Positions 17,169-26,793 of a stretch of DNA of 64,000 nt are shown here, in pieces. Source of the stretch: Frigidibacter albus (GTDB lineage: Bacteria; Pseudomonadota; Alphaproteobacteria; Rhodobacterales; Rhodobacteraceae); the NCBI RefSeq assembly GCF_009908165.1, contig NZ_JAAAUC010000002.1:248001-312000 (forward strand), in the 5' to 3' direction. Each line of letters begins with the position of its first letter. Within the stretch, counting starts at the first letter, position 1. The notes under the pieces were generated by a model. That model was given only the letters and a program-made list of their open reading frames with translations, ran no database searches and had not been told where the DNA came from. The translations under genes and the position numbers were made by a program.

Positions 17169-18719
17169 ATGTCGGATAAGACGCAAGGCGCGGCGGTCGG
17201 GGATGCCGCCGGCGCAGAGGCCGGTATGGCGACGGCTGGCGGCATGGCGGGGGGCGCTGTGCGGGTGGTCGGCGGCGTGGCGGCCGGGCTGGCGCTTGGC
17301 GCGGTGATCTGGTGGGGGCTGGCACGGCCCCCGGCCGAGGAGGCGGCGGTCGAGCCGCAGCCGCTGGCGGCGGTGCCCTCGGTGCCGGAGCCTGTCGCAG
17401 GGGCACCCGTTGCCGAGCCGGCCCCGGCAGCCGAGAGCGCGGCCGTGGACCCTGCACCGACACCCGAGGCCGTGGTGGCAGAGACGGCACCGGAGGCCGC
17501 TGCCGCCGTGGAGCCGGGGCCCGAGCCCGAGCCCGAGCTTGCCGCCACACCCGAACCGCCCGCCGATCCCTCGATGCCCAGCTTCGACACCGTGCGCGCC
17601 GATGCCATGGGCGGGGTGCAGGTGGCGGGCCATGCCGCGCCGGGGGCGACCGTCGCGCTGATGGCGGACGGGGCCGAGGTGGCGAGTGCCGAGGCCAATG
17701 CCCGCGGGGATTTCGCCTTCCTGACCGACCTGCCGCTGACCGGCGCGCCGCGCGAGTTGAAGCTGCAGGTGACCGATGCCGCGGGCACGGTGACGACCTC
17801 GCAGCAAAGCGTGGTGCTGGCGCCGCGGGCGCGGCCGGAGGCGCAGGTTGCAGAGGCGGTGGGGCAGGTGGCCGCGGTCGAGGCCGTGGCACCCGGGACG
17901 AGCGCCGCGGCCGATCCCGCGGCCGATCCCGCGGCCGATCCCGCGACCGAAGCCGAACCCGCGATCGAACCCGCCGCCGAGGCGCCGACCGTGCTGCTGA
18001 GCGACGGGTCGGGCCTGTCGGTTCTGTCGCCGCCGCGGATGGGCGGCAATGTGGTGATCGACTCGATCAGCTATGATGCGGAGGGCGCCGTCACGCTGGC
18101 CGGGCGGGCCGGGGGCGCGGGCGAGGTGCGGGTCTATGTGGACAATGCCGCCTTCGCCTCCGCGCCGATCGCCGCGAACGGTGCCTGGCAGGTGCTGCTG
18201 CCGGAGCTGGCGGGCGGCATCTACACGCTGCGCGTCGATGAGGTGGATGTGTCCGGCAAGGTCGTCTCGCGCTTCGAGACCCCGTTCCAGCGCGAGTCGG
18301 CCGAGGTTCTCGCCGCCGCGATGGAGGCGACGCGGCCGGTGCCTGCGGTTGCCAGCGACGAGATTGCCGCTGAGCCTGCCGCTGAGACTGTGGCCGCAGG
18401 GCTGCCCGAGATCGCAGCCGCCCCCGCCGAACCCGCCGCGCTGGCCACTGGCGCCGTGCCGCAGGCCCCGGCGGTTCTGGCGGCGGTAGAGGCGGACGGC
18501 GCCGCCGAGGCCCCGGCCACCGCCGCCGCCGATCCGCTGCCCACGCCGCAGCTGATCCAGGTGACGGTGCAGCCGGGCTTCACGCTCTGGGCCATCGCCA
18601 CCGACAATTATGGCGACGGCTTTGCCTATGTCCGGGTGTACGAGGCGAACAAGGCGCAGATCCGCGATCCGGACCTGATCTATCCCGGGCAGGTGTTCAC
18701 GGTTCCCGAGCAGGACTGA
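17169..18719 (+). CDS. membrane-anchored protein with Ig-like segments and C-terminal LysM domain
   Basis: The 516-aa product has one membrane helix near residues 34-51 and a long Ala/Pro/Glu-rich linker. Two beta-rich segments follow: about residues 138-216 ([20 protein letters not shown]) and about 295-375 ([19 protein letters not shown]), each resembling Ig-like repeats of surface proteins. It ends in a LysM domain at about 458-514 ([34 protein letters not shown]), which binds peptidoglycan. The linker near residue 255 has a tandem ADPA repeat. It probably sits in the periplasm bound to the cell wall. Its last 23 bases overlap the convergent ArsR-type gene. Confidence 0.85.
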   Translation: MSDKTQGAAVGDAAGAEAGMATAGGMAGGAVRVVGGVAAGLALGAVIWWGLARPPAEEAAVEPQPLAAVPSVPEPVAGAPVAEPAPAAESAAVDPAPTPEAVVAETAPEAAAAVEPGPEPEPELAATPEPPADPSMPSFDTVRADAMGGVQVAGHAAPGATVALMADGAEVASAEANARGDFAFLTDLPLTGAPRELKLQVTDAAGTVTTSQQSVVLAPRARPEAQVAEAVGQVAAVEAVAPGTSAAADPAADPAADPATEAEPAIEPAAEAPTVLLSDGSGLSVLSPPRMGGNVVIDSISYDAEGAVTLAGRAGGAGEVRVYVDNAAFASAPIAANGAWQVLLPELAGGIYTLRVDEVDVSGKVVSRFETPFQRESAEVLAAAMEATRPVPAVASDEIAAEPAAETVAAGLPEIAAAPAEPAALATGAVPQAPAVLAAVEADGAAEAPATAAADPLPTPQLIQVTVQPGFTLWAIATDNYGDGFAYVRVYEANKAQIRDPDLIYPGQVFTVPEQD

Positions 18720-19092
18720 CCGCAGGAATGATCAGCGGCGGGGTGGTGCCGGTGCCAGAGCACACCCCTGCCGGTCGCCGCGAGCGGCAGCATTCCCGCA
18801 CCTCGGGGTGATCGAGGCAGCAATCGTTCAAGAGATACCCGAAGGTCTGGCCGATGCCGGCGAAATCCGCGGCATAGAACACGTTGCGCGATTCCTTGCG
18901 GGCGGTGATCAGCCCGGCCTGTTCCAGTGCCGCAAGGTGGAAGGACAGGCGCGAGGCGGAAATGCCAAGCTGGCGGGCGATGTCGCCGGCGCTGAGGCCC
19001 TCCTTGCCGGCGGGCACCAGCAGGCGCACCAGATCCAGCCGGGTCTCGCTGGCCAGCGCCGACAGCGCGGAGAGAACTTGGCGACGCTCCAT
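18697..19092 (-). CDS. ArsR/SmtB-family transcriptional repressor
   Basis: This 131-aa protein has a winged helix-turn-helix: [17 protein letters not shown], then [30 protein letters not shown]. After the DNA-binding part it carries clustered cysteines ([14 protein letters not shown]) and another Cys near the end, which could sense thiophilic metal, arsenite or persulfide. ArsR proteins repress divergent or downstream genes until the ligand binds. An inverted repeat sits just upstream of the start, and the divergent gene is an Atm1-type exporter. The ATG at 19092 is the first codon of the conserved part. Confidence 0.85.
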   Translation of the reverse strand: MERRQVLSALSALASETRLDLVRLLVPAGKEGLSAGDIARQLGISASRLSFHLAALEQAGLITARKESRNVFYAADFAGIGQTFGYLLNDCCLDHPEVRECCRSRRPAGVCSGTGTTPPLIIPAVSPAREP

Positions 19093-19094
19093 GT

Positions 19095-19118
19095 TTCAAC
19101 TACTCGTGAATCGTTGAA
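19095..19118. promoter_or_regulatory. candidate ArsR-type operator
   Basis: TTCAAC at 19095-19100 and GTTGAA at 19113-19118 form a perfect inverted repeat with a 12-base centre, 3 bases upstream of the regulator's ATG. Position and symmetry suggest an autoregulatory site in the 133-bp gap shared with the divergent ABC exporter gene. Confidence 0.5.
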
Positions 19119-19225
19119 GTAACCTGAGAGATACGGTATCCGGGCCCCCAGATCAACGACGGGCGGATCACGAGATGCGATCCGCCAGGGCCGCCGCGGC
19201 AAAGCCGGGCGGCAGGAGAGACAAG

Positions 19226-21046
19226 ATGGCAGACAAACCCGCGCGCAAGCAGGCCAGCGGTATCCGCACGATGCGCCGGGTGGCGCCCTATCTGTGGCCC
19301 GAGGGGCAGAGCTGGGTGAAGCGGCGCGTGGTGCTGGCGCTGGTGGCGCTGGTGCTTGGCAAGGTGATCTCGATCCTGATCCCGTTCCTCTACAAGGGCG
19401 CGGTGGACAGTCTGGCGGGCGAGACCGGCGACGGCGCGCTGCTGGCCATCGGTGCCATCGGGGTGACGGTGGCGTATGGCGTCGCGCGCCTCATGTCGGT
19501 TGGCTTTGGCGAACTCCGCGATGCGATCTTCGTGCGCGTCGGCCAGCGGGCGCTGCGGCAACTGGCGCTGGAGACCTTCACCCATATCCACGCGCTCAGC
19601 CTGCGCTATCACATCACCCGCAAGACCGGGGGCCTCAGCCGGATCATCGAGCGCGGGGTGAAGGGCGTCGATTTCCTGCTGCGCTTCATGCTGTTCTCGG
19701 TCGGGCCGCTGATCCTGGAACTGGCGATGGTGGCGATCATCTTCGCGCTGGTGTTCAACGTGTGGTACATGGCGGTCGTGGTGGTGACGATCTGGGCCTA
19801 TGTGACCTTCACCTTCAAGGTCACCGAATGGCGCGTGAAGATCCGCAAGCAGATGAACGACCAGGATACCGATGCCAACCAGAAGGCCATCGACAGCCTG
19901 CTGAACTACGAAACCGTCAAGTATTTCGGCGCCGAGACCCGCGAGGCGCAGCGCTATGACGCCGCCATGCAGGGCTATGAGGGCGCGGCGGTGAAGACCG
20001 GGCAGAGCCTTGCGGTGCTGAACTTCGGGCAATCGCTGATCATCACCACCGGCCTTGTCATCGTGATGGTGATGGCGGCGATGGGGGTGCAGAGCGGGGC
20101 ACTGACGGTCGGCGATTTCGTGATGGTCAACGCCTACATGATGCAGATCACCATGCCGCTGGGGTTCCTTGGCACGGTGTATCGTGAGATCCGGCAGGCG
20201 CTGGTCGACATGGGCGAGATGTTCGACCTGCTGGGTCAGCCCGCCGAGGTGACGGACAAGCCGGGCGCGAAGCCGCTGAAGGTGGCGGGGGCGACGCTGG
20301 AACTGGACGGGGTGATGTTCGGCTATGATGCCAGCCGGCCGATCCTGAAGGGCGTCACCCTGACGGTGCCGGCGGGGCAGACGGTGGCGATCGTCGGGCC
20401 TTCGGGGTCGGGCAAGTCCACCATCGGCCGGCTGCTGTTCCGGTTCTATGACGTGACCGGCGGCGCGATCCGCATCGACGGGCAGGACCTGCGCGATGTG
20501 ACGCTGCAATCGGTGCATGATGCCATCGGGGTGGTTCCGCAGGACACGGTGCTGTTCAACGACACCGTCTTTTACAATATCGCCTATGGCCGCCCCTCGG
20601 CCAGCCGGGCCGAGGTCGAGGCGGCGGCGCGGGGGGCGAAGATCCATGACTTCATCGCCTCGCTGCCCGAGGGCTATGAGACGACGGTGGGCGAGCGCGG
20701 GCTGAAGCTGTCGGGCGGCGAGAAGCAGCGGGTCGGCATCGCCCGCACCTTGCTGAAGAACCCGCCGATCCTGCTTCTGGACGAGGCGACAAGCGCGCTG
20801 GACACCCAGACGGAGCGCGACATCCAGGACAGCCTGCGGGCGATGGGCGAGGGGCGCACCGTCATCACCATCGCGCACCGGCTGTCGACGATTGCCGATG
20901 CCGACCAGATCGTGGTGCTGGAGGCGGGGCAGATCGTCGAGCAGGGCAAGCACGAGGCGCTGCTGGAGGCGGGCGGGCGCTATGCCGCGATGTGGGCGCG
21001 GCAATCGGCCGAGGTGGAGGACGAGGGCGAAGACGCGGCGGCGTAA
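19226..21046 (+). CDS. Atm1-type ABC exporter, fused permease and ATPase
   Basis: At 606 aa this is a half-transporter of the Atm1/HMT1 family. It has six membrane helices (residues about 30-310) fused to a nucleotide-binding domain with Walker A GPSGSGKST (near residue 393), signature LSGGEKQR and Walker B ILLLDEATSALD. Bacterial Atm1 proteins work as dimers and export glutathione-bound metals or polysulfides; mitochondrial members support cytosolic Fe-S assembly. The ATG at 19226 follows GGCAGGAGAG. It faces the ArsR-type gene, consistent with metal or thiol stress control, though it could be expressed constitutively. Confidence 0.9.
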   Translation: MADKPARKQASGIRTMRRVAPYLWPEGQSWVKRRVVLALVALVLGKVISILIPFLYKGAVDSLAGETGDGALLAIGAIGVTVAYGVARLMSVGFGELRDAIFVRVGQRALRQLALETFTHIHALSLRYHITRKTGGLSRIIERGVKGVDFLLRFMLFSVGPLILELAMVAIIFALVFNVWYMAVVVVTIWAYVTFTFKVTEWRVKIRKQMNDQDTDANQKAIDSLLNYETVKYFGAETREAQRYDAAMQGYEGAAVKTGQSLAVLNFGQSLIITTGLVIVMVMAAMGVQSGALTVGDFVMVNAYMMQITMPLGFLGTVYREIRQALVDMGEMFDLLGQPAEVTDKPGAKPLKVAGATLELDGVMFGYDASRPILKGVTLTVPAGQTVAIVGPSGSGKSTIGRLLFRFYDVTGGAIRIDGQDLRDVTLQSVHDAIGVVPQDTVLFNDTVFYNIAYGRPSASRAEVEAAARGAKIHDFIASLPEGYETTVGERGLKLSGGEKQRVGIARTLLKNPPILLLDEATSALDTQTERDIQDSLRAMGEGRTVITIAHRLSTIADADQIVVLEAGQIVEQGKHEALLEAGGRYAAMWARQSAEVEDEGEDAAA

Positions 21047-21107
21047 GCTGCTTCCGGACCTTCCTTCCTTTTCTTGCCCGGAACAAGGCGCCTTGGCGCC
21101 GCCGGGC

Positions 21108-21227
21108 AGCGCCCGTCCGCCCCCCCGGGCGGGTGCTTTCAACGCCAGCCCTAGAAATTCGGTGGGAGGGGTTGCACCATAAAGCGCCTAGAACCAATGT
21201 TGCTCGCCCACCCGGCGGACGGGCGCT
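21108..21227. repeat. 120-bp MITE-like element with 14-bp perfect inverted ends
   Basis: AGCGCCCGTCCGCC (21108-21121) is exactly complementary to GGCGGACGGGCGCT (21214-21227). The interior is less GC-rich, holds GGTTGCACC and two CTAGAA words, and has no coding frame of note. No clear target-site duplication is seen. It fills most of the 282-bp gap between the Atm1-type gene and the TPR gene. Confidence 0.6.
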
Positions 21228-21328
21228 CCCCTTTGACTGCGCCGAGCCCCCCCTCCCGCCCGGGCTTGGCAACCTCGCCCCTTGACGTGTAAGAGATGGC
21301 CCAACAGCGCCATGAGGAGGCACCGCCC

Positions 21329-21985
21329 GTGAGCAATACCGACAGCTTCATCGACGAGGTGACCGACGAGGTCCGCCGCGACCGGCTTTATGCGGCGATG
21401 CGCCGCTATGGGTGGATCGGGATCTTGCTGGTGGTGGGAATCGTCGTCGGCGCCGCGGTGAACGAATGGCAGAAGTCGAAGGCCGAGGCCGAGGCGCGCG
21501 CCTTTGGCGATGCGCTGATGGCGGCGATGTCGGCGGAAACGCCGGCGGCGCGGGCCGAGGCGCTGGCGATCGTGCCCGCGCCGGGCCCCGAACGCGCGGC
21601 GCTGCAGGGGTTCCTGGCGGCGGCCTCTGCGCTGGAGGCGGGCGATGTGCCGGCGGCTCTGGCCGGATGGGATGCCATTGCCGCCAACAATGCGCTGCCG
21701 GTCAGCTATCGCCACCTCGCGCTGATCAAGCGGGTGATCGCGGCGGGGGCCGAGATGCCGGCATCCGAGCGTGGCGCGGCGCTCGACATGCTGGCGACGC
21801 CCGGCGCGCCCTACCGGATGCTGGCGCTGGAACAGCAGGCGCTGGATCTGGTGGCGGCGGGCGAGGGCGAGGCCGCGGTCGAGCGGCTGCAGGCGCTGCT
21901 GCAGGAGCCGGGGGTGACCTCGGGCTTGCGCCGGCGCGCGACACAGTTGATGGTGGCCCTGGGTGCGGAACCCGAGGCGGCCTGA
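21329..21985 (+). CDS. membrane-anchored TPR-like protein (YfgM-type)
   Basis: This 218-aa protein has a short cytosolic N-terminus (DEVTDEVRRDRLYAAMRRYG), one membrane helix (WIGILLVVGIVVGAAV) and an Ala-rich helical periplasmic domain. That is the layout of YfgM, which assists envelope protein folding with SecYEG. I chose GTG 21329 because a perfect AGGAGG lies 11 bases upstream; the in-frame ATG at 21296 lacks a site. It sits directly before bamB and der, as yfgM does in other proteobacteria, and probably forms one operon with them. Confidence 0.82.
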   Translation: MSNTDSFIDEVTDEVRRDRLYAAMRRYGWIGILLVVGIVVGAAVNEWQKSKAEAEARAFGDALMAAMSAETPAARAEALAIVPAPGPERAALQGFLAAASALEAGDVPAALAGWDAIAANNALPVSYRHLALIKRVIAAGAEMPASERGAALDMLATPGAPYRMLALEQQALDLVAAGEGEAAVERLQALLQEPGVTSGLRRRATQLMVALGAEPEAA

Positions 21986-22053
21986 GAGCGACATTCCGGG
22001 GGTGCAACGGTGCCTTACGAGCAGAAACGGGCGAACGTGAAGAGGACGGGGTA

Positions 22054-23385
22054 GTGACGCTTTCCATCGCAGGTCTTTCCCGCGGCATGGCCGCGCTTCT
22101 GGTGATGGCGGCCCTTGCCGGCTGCGAGCGGGAGGTGCGGCTGACAGGCGAGCGGCTCGATCCGCAGGATGCGCTGTCGGGCGTCGCCTCGCAGCCGCAG
22201 CGCGCCCCGGCGACGCCGCTGGCGCTGCCCGCCCCGGTGGTCAATGCCGAATGGAGCCAGCGCGGCGGCGCGGCCACCCACCGCCTTGGCCATGTGGCCC
22301 TGTCCCCGGCGCCGGTGCGGATCTGGTCCGCCAATGTGGGCCGCGGTGACAGCAAGCGCCTGCGGGTGACTGCGGATCCCGTGGTCGCCGCGGGGCGGAT
22401 CTTCACGCTGGATGCCGATGCGCGGGTCAGCGCCACCAGCCCCTCGGGTGCGGTGCTGTGGTCTGCCGATGTGGTGCCCCCCGGTACGCGCGGCAACAGC
22501 AAGGTGATCGGCGGCGGTCTGGCCTATGGCGAGGGCAAGCTGTTCGTGACCACCGGCTTTGGCGAGCTGGTCGCGCTCGACCCCGCCAGCGGCGCGGTCG
22601 TCTGGCGGCAGGATTTCGACTCTGCGGTGGGCGGTGCCCCGGCGGTTGCGGGCGGCATGGTTTATGTGTCGACCCGCAGCTCTGTCGGTTGGGCGATGCG
22701 CGCCGCCGATGGCCGCGTGCAGTGGAAGACCCAAGGTCTGCCTTCCCCGAGCAGCGTCGCGGGCGTCTCTGCCCCGGCGGTCGAGGGTGACACCGTGGTG
22801 TTCCCCTTCCCCAGCGGCGAGCTGGTGGCGGTGAGCCGCGCCGATGGGGCGCGCAAATGGTCGGTCCCGGTTCCGGGACGCCGGCTTGGCATGGGCTATG
22901 CCGATGTGATGGACATTACCGGCGAGCCGGTGATGGCGGGCGGCACCGTCTATGCCGGCACCTCGGCAGGGCGGCTGGCAGCGGTGGACGTGGAGGCAGG
23001 CCGGGCGCGCTGGACGGCGGAGGAGGGCGCGGCAAGCGCCGTCATCCCCGCGGGCGGGTCGATCTTCCTGGTCACCGACGAGTCGCGGCTGATGCGGCTC
23101 GACGCGGCGACGGGCGTGGAAATCTGGGCGGTGGAGCTGCCCTATTACGTGCCCACCCGCCGCGAGAAGCGCCGCCGCGACATTCATGTGCATTACGGCC
23201 CGGTCCTGGCCGGCGGGCGGCTGGTGCTGGCCTCCACCGACGGGGTGCTGCGCAGCTATGATCCCTCGACCGGCGCGCTGGTCGCGCAGGCCGAGATTCC
23301 GGGCGGTGCGGCGGCCGGTCCGGCGGTTGCGGGCGGAATTCTCTACGTCATGGGCAAATCCGGCCAGCTTCACGCTTTCCGCTGA
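22054..23385 (+). CDS. bamB: outer-membrane assembly lipoprotein BamB
   Basis: The 443-aa product starts with a lipoprotein signal ending in LAGC (Cys24). It continues as a PQQ-type eight-bladed beta-propeller, seen as repeated blocks such as GRIFTLDADARVSATSPSG, GELVALDPASGAVVW and GRLAAVDVEAGRARW. BamB scaffolds the Bam machinery that inserts outer-membrane beta-barrels. The start is GTG 22054 with AGAGGA 8 bases upstream; an ATG 33 bases later is possible but would shorten the signal. It precedes der, the usual bamB-der order. Confidence 0.92.
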   Translation: MTLSIAGLSRGMAALLVMAALAGCEREVRLTGERLDPQDALSGVASQPQRAPATPLALPAPVVNAEWSQRGGAATHRLGHVALSPAPVRIWSANVGRGDSKRLRVTADPVVAAGRIFTLDADARVSATSPSGAVLWSADVVPPGTRGNSKVIGGGLAYGEGKLFVTTGFGELVALDPASGAVVWRQDFDSAVGGAPAVAGGMVYVSTRSSVGWAMRAADGRVQWKTQGLPSPSSVAGVSAPAVEGDTVVFPFPSGELVAVSRADGARKWSVPVPGRRLGMGYADVMDITGEPVMAGGTVYAGTSAGRLAAVDVEAGRARWTAEEGAASAVIPAGGSIFLVTDESRLMRLDAATGVEIWAVELPYYVPTRREKRRRDIHVHYGPVLAGGRLVLASTDGVLRSYDPSTGALVAQAEIPGGAAAGPAVAGGILYVMGKSGQLHAFR

Positions 23386-23431
23386 CGCGAAAGCGGTGTA
23401 AGCGGGCCTCTTCTGTTTTACCGGAGGGGCC

Positions 23432-24889
23432 ATGAGCTTCACCCTAGCCATTGTCGGACGGCCCAATGTGGGCAAGTCGACGCTGTTCAACCGACTTGTC
23501 GGCAAGAAGCTGGCGCTGGTCGATGACCAGCCCGGCGTCACCCGTGACCTGCGCGAAGGCGCGGCGCGGCTGGTGGACCTGCGCTTTACCGTGATCGACA
23601 CGGCAGGGCTGGAGGAGGCCACCGACGAAAGCCTGCAGGGCCGGATGCGCAAGCTGACCGAGCGCGCGGTGGAACATGCCGATATCTGCCTGTTCGTCAT
23701 CGACGCGCGGGTGGGCGTGACCCCGACCGACGAGATTTTCGCCGACATCCTGCGCAAGAAGAACGCCCATGTGATTCTGGCCGCCAACAAGGCCGAGGGC
23801 AAGGCAGGCGATGCCGGCGCGCTCGAGGCCTGGAGCCTTGGGCTTGGCGAGCCGATCCGGCTGTCGGCCGAGCATGGCGAGGGGATGGATGACCTCTACC
23901 TCACCCTGCGCCCGCTGGCCGATGCCTTTGATGAGCAGGCCCGCATCGACGCGCCCGAAACCGATGTCGACGTGGTCGATGGCGATGACGAGTACAACTA
24001 CAAGCCGACCAAGGCCAAGCCGCTGCAGATCGCGGTGATCGGCCGGCCGAATGCCGGCAAGTCCACCCTGATCAACAAGATCCTCGGCGAGGATCGGCTG
24101 CTGACCGGCCCCGAAGCCGGGATCACCCGCGATGCCATCTCGGTCGGGACCGACTACATGGGCACGCCGGTGCGGATCTTCGACACCGCCGGGATGCGCA
24201 AGAAGGCCAAGATCTCGGACAAGCTGGAAAAGATGTCGGTCGCCGATGGCCTGCGCGCCGTGCGCTTTGCCGAGGTGGTGGTGGTGCTGCTGGACGTGGA
24301 GATCCCGTTCGAGCAGCAGGACCTGCGCATCGCCGACTATGCCGAAAGCGAAGGCCGCGCCGTGGTCATTGCCGCGAACAAGTGGGACCTTGAGGAGGAC
24401 AAGCCGCACAAGCTCAACCAGCTGCGCGACGGGTTCGAACGGCTGCTGCCGCAGCTGCGCGGCGCGCCGCTGGTGACAGTGTCGGCCAAGACCGGCAAGG
24501 GGCTGGACCGGCTGCATGACGCGATCATCAAGGCGCATGACGTGTGGAACCGTCGCATCACCACCGCCAAGCTGAACCAGTGGCTGGGCGCGATGGTCGA
24601 GGCGCATCCGCCACCGGCCCCGGGCGGGCGCCGGATCAAGCTGCGCTACATGACGCAAGTGAAGACCCGGCCGCCGAACTTCGTGGTGATGTGCTCGCGC
24701 CCCGACGACCTGCCGGAAAGCTATTCGCGCTATCTGGTGAACGGGCTGCGCGAAAGTTTCGACATGCCCGGCACCCCGATCCGCATGACCTTCCGCGACC
24801 AGAGCGACAAGAACCCGTTCAAGGACCGCAAATGGTCCACCCCGTCGCGGCTGAACAAGCATATCGGCAAGCCGAAGCGCGAGGACTGA
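23432..24889 (+). CDS. der: ribosome-assembly GTPase Der (EngA)
   Basis: At 485 aa it has the double-GTPase layout unique to Der. The first G domain has GRPNVGKST near residue 9, DTAG and NKAE. The second has GRPNAGKST near residue 204, DTAGMRKK and NKWD. A C-terminal KH-like domain follows ([21 protein letters not shown]). Der acts in 50S subunit maturation. ATG 23432 follows GGAGGGG. It is the last gene of the TPR-bamB-der unit. Confidence 0.96.
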   Translation: MSFTLAIVGRPNVGKSTLFNRLVGKKLALVDDQPGVTRDLREGAARLVDLRFTVIDTAGLEEATDESLQGRMRKLTERAVEHADICLFVIDARVGVTPTDEIFADILRKKNAHVILAANKAEGKAGDAGALEAWSLGLGEPIRLSAEHGEGMDDLYLTLRPLADAFDEQARIDAPETDVDVVDGDDEYNYKPTKAKPLQIAVIGRPNAGKSTLINKILGEDRLLTGPEAGITRDAISVGTDYMGTPVRIFDTAGMRKKAKISDKLEKMSVADGLRAVRFAEVVVVLLDVEIPFEQQDLRIADYAESEGRAVVIAANKWDLEEDKPHKLNQLRDGFERLLPQLRGAPLVTVSAKTGKGLDRLHDAIIKAHDVWNRRITTAKLNQWLGAMVEAHPPPAPGGRRIKLRYMTQVKTRPPNFVVMCSRPDDLPESYSRYLVNGLRESFDMPGTPIRMTFRDQSDKNPFKDRKWSTPSRLNKHIGKPKRED

Positions 24890-24968
24890 ACGGAGGCACT
24901 CCCGGCCCGGGCGGCGGTGCTGGCAGTGCCTCGGCAGTCCTGATAGGGCGGGCGACAAAGTCGGGAGA

Positions 24969-25907
24969 ATGACGATGTTGGTGGTGACCTGTTCGGACGA
25001 CCGCTACGCCCTCGGCGTCGGGGCGCTCTTCGCGTCGATCCTGCGCTTCAACCCGGCTGCGCGGCTGGCGCTGGTCGATCTGGGGATCAGCACGCGCAAC
25101 CTTGCGGCGCTGCAGGTGATCGCGGCCGAGGCCGGGAGCAGGATCGAGGTGCTGGCGCTGTCACCCGAGGGGTTTGGGCATCTGCGCACCAAGGGCCACA
25201 TCACTCACGCGGCCTATGCACGGCTGTTCATCCCGGACCTGTTCCCTCTCGAAAGCCGCTGCCTGTATCTGGACTGCGACATGGTGGCGACGGGCCCGAT
25301 CGACGATCTGTGGCAGATGGATCTGGCGGGCCTGCCGCTGGGGGCGGTGGTGGCGCGGCGGCCGGATCCGGCGGAACTGGCGTTTCACGGGATCGCCGAG
25401 AACGCCTATGTCAACACCGGGCTCTTGCTGATGGATCTCGAGGTCTGGAGGCGGGACGGGCTGGCAGCGCGCTGCCTCGGTTTCGCCGCGGCCAAGGGTG
25501 GACAGATGGTCTATCACGATCAATCGGCGATCAATGGGGTGTTGGCCGGGGCTATCCGGTTCCTGCCCGAGACCTTCAATACCTCCGAGGATCCCCGGCG
25601 CCTGATCTGGCGCATTCCCCGCATCATCCATTACAAGTCGCCGCGCAAACCGTGGAATGCGGCGGTTCCCCTGGGTTCGATCTGGTGGCATTTCATCGAC
25701 CCGCATCTTGACCGCTTCGAGCAAGATGCCGTGGCACAGGCGCAGGCCGCGGCAAAGTTGCCGCCAGCGCGGCGGCGACGCAGCCTGCCGCAAAACCTGC
25801 GCAGACTGATGCTTGGCTGGATGGTGGAGCGGCCCTGCCTGGCGCGGCTGGCAGCGTCAGGGCCGATGCCCGGGCGGGCGGGCGGGGGGCCAACCTCGGC
25901 AGGCTGA
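24969..25907 (+). CDS. glycosyltransferase family 8 protein
   Basis: This 312-aa protein resembles LgtC/GT8 retaining glycosyltransferases. It has an N-terminal nucleotide-sugar region (VVTCSDDRYALGVGALFASIL), a metal-binding DCD in YLDCDMV near residues 103-105, NTGLLLMDLEVWR, YHDQSAINGVL, and IIHYKSPRKPW near the C-terminus. Donor and acceptor are unknown; lipopolysaccharide or glycogen-like targets are typical. There is no signal peptide. The ATG at 24969 follows GGGAGAATG. An alternative ATG is at 24975. It is convergent with the TspO-like gene. Confidence 0.88.
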   Translation: MTMLVVTCSDDRYALGVGALFASILRFNPAARLALVDLGISTRNLAALQVIAAEAGSRIEVLALSPEGFGHLRTKGHITHAAYARLFIPDLFPLESRCLYLDCDMVATGPIDDLWQMDLAGLPLGAVVARRPDPAELAFHGIAENAYVNTGLLLMDLEVWRRDGLAARCLGFAAAKGGQMVYHDQSAINGVLAGAIRFLPETFNTSEDPRRLIWRIPRIIHYKSPRKPWNAAVPLGSIWWHFIDPHLDRFEQDAVAQAQAAAKLPPARRRRSLPQNLRRLMLGWMVERPCLARLAASGPMPGRAGGGPTSAG

Positions 25908-25933
25908 CCGGGACGGGCAGGCAGGGACGCGGC

Positions 25934-26653
25934 TTACCCCCTCGCGCCGACCCCTGTCTGCGCACGGCTGATCGTGGCCCAGACCGCGGCGGCGACGATG
26001 CCCCCGCCGACCAGCGCCGCGATGGCCACCACGGGCGCGCTGGTCAGGTTGGCGGCCAGCACGCCGATCAGCGCCCAGAGGACGGCCGCCCCATATTCCG
26101 GCGCCTGACTGCGCAGCTGCACCGCCATCGCCAGCCCCAGGATCAGCGCGAGCATCGCCAAGGCCACGGCGACGGGCGACCAGATGCCATAGCCGGTCAG
26201 AGCCACGCCGGTGCCCACCCCCGCCGCAGCGGTCAGCCAACCGGCATAGGCGGCGATCGGGGCGCGCAGCAGCCAGCGGTCGGGCGCGGCGGGCGTGCGC
26301 AGCAGCGCCATCACCGCGGCGGCGGTCATCACCCAGATCAGCACGACGGCCACCACCGGCATCGTCACCGCCGTCTCCAGCCAGATCGCGCCGAGGCCGA
26401 GCGAGGCAAACAGCGGCCAGCGCGGCCCGTCCCAGGCGGGATGGTCGGCGCGCTTGAGAAGGCCAAAGCAGGCATGGGCCAGCAGCCAGACATAGAGCAG
26501 ACCCCAGATGCCGAAGGCGTAGCCCGCGGGCTGCACCGGCGGGTCGATGGGAGGGTAGGGGAAGGCGGCAGGATTAAAGCCGCCGAAGGACGGCACCAGC
26601 AGGGGCGCGGTCACGAAGGCCACGGCGGCACTGAACAGCAGAATGGCTTTCAT
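25934..26653 (-). CDS. TspO/MBR-like tryptophan-rich membrane protein
   Basis: This 239-aa protein is almost all hydrophobic with about seven predicted helices. The segment PAGYAFGIWGLLYVWLLAHA matches the conserved core of the TspO/MBR family. It is longer than classic TspO (about 160 aa), as in the larger bacterial subgroup. TspO proteins bind tetrapyrroles, and in Rhodobacter one modulates pigment gene expression; a role here is inference only. ATGs at 26653 and 26662 both follow a GGGGGGA run; the first has the better spacing. Confidence 0.7.
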   Translation of the reverse strand: MKAILLFSAAVAFVTAPLLVPSFGGFNPAAFPYPPIDPPVQPAGYAFGIWGLLYVWLLAHACFGLLKRADHPAWDGPRWPLFASLGLGAIWLETAVTMPVVAVVLIWVMTAAAVMALLRTPAAPDRWLLRAPIAAYAGWLTAAAGVGTGVALTGYGIWSPVAVALAMLALILGLAMAVQLRSQAPEYGAAVLWALIGVLAANLTSAPVVAIAALVGGGIVAAAVWATISRAQTGVGARG

Positions 26654-26793
26654 ACGCAACATTCCCCCCAACGCCGGGCCGGTGATTAGGTTCACGGCCC
26701 TTCGGGATTTTCGCGGGAAGTTTTGCGTTTTGCAACCGGCAGATGCAATCCCGCAGGCACTCTCGCGCCTGCGGTTTGCCATCGACTGCAGGG

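Noticed and set aside
24893-24932. GAGGCACT/AGTGCCTC stem after der as a terminator
   Set aside because: The 8-bp stem has a 24-base loop and no T tract, so termination is not supported.
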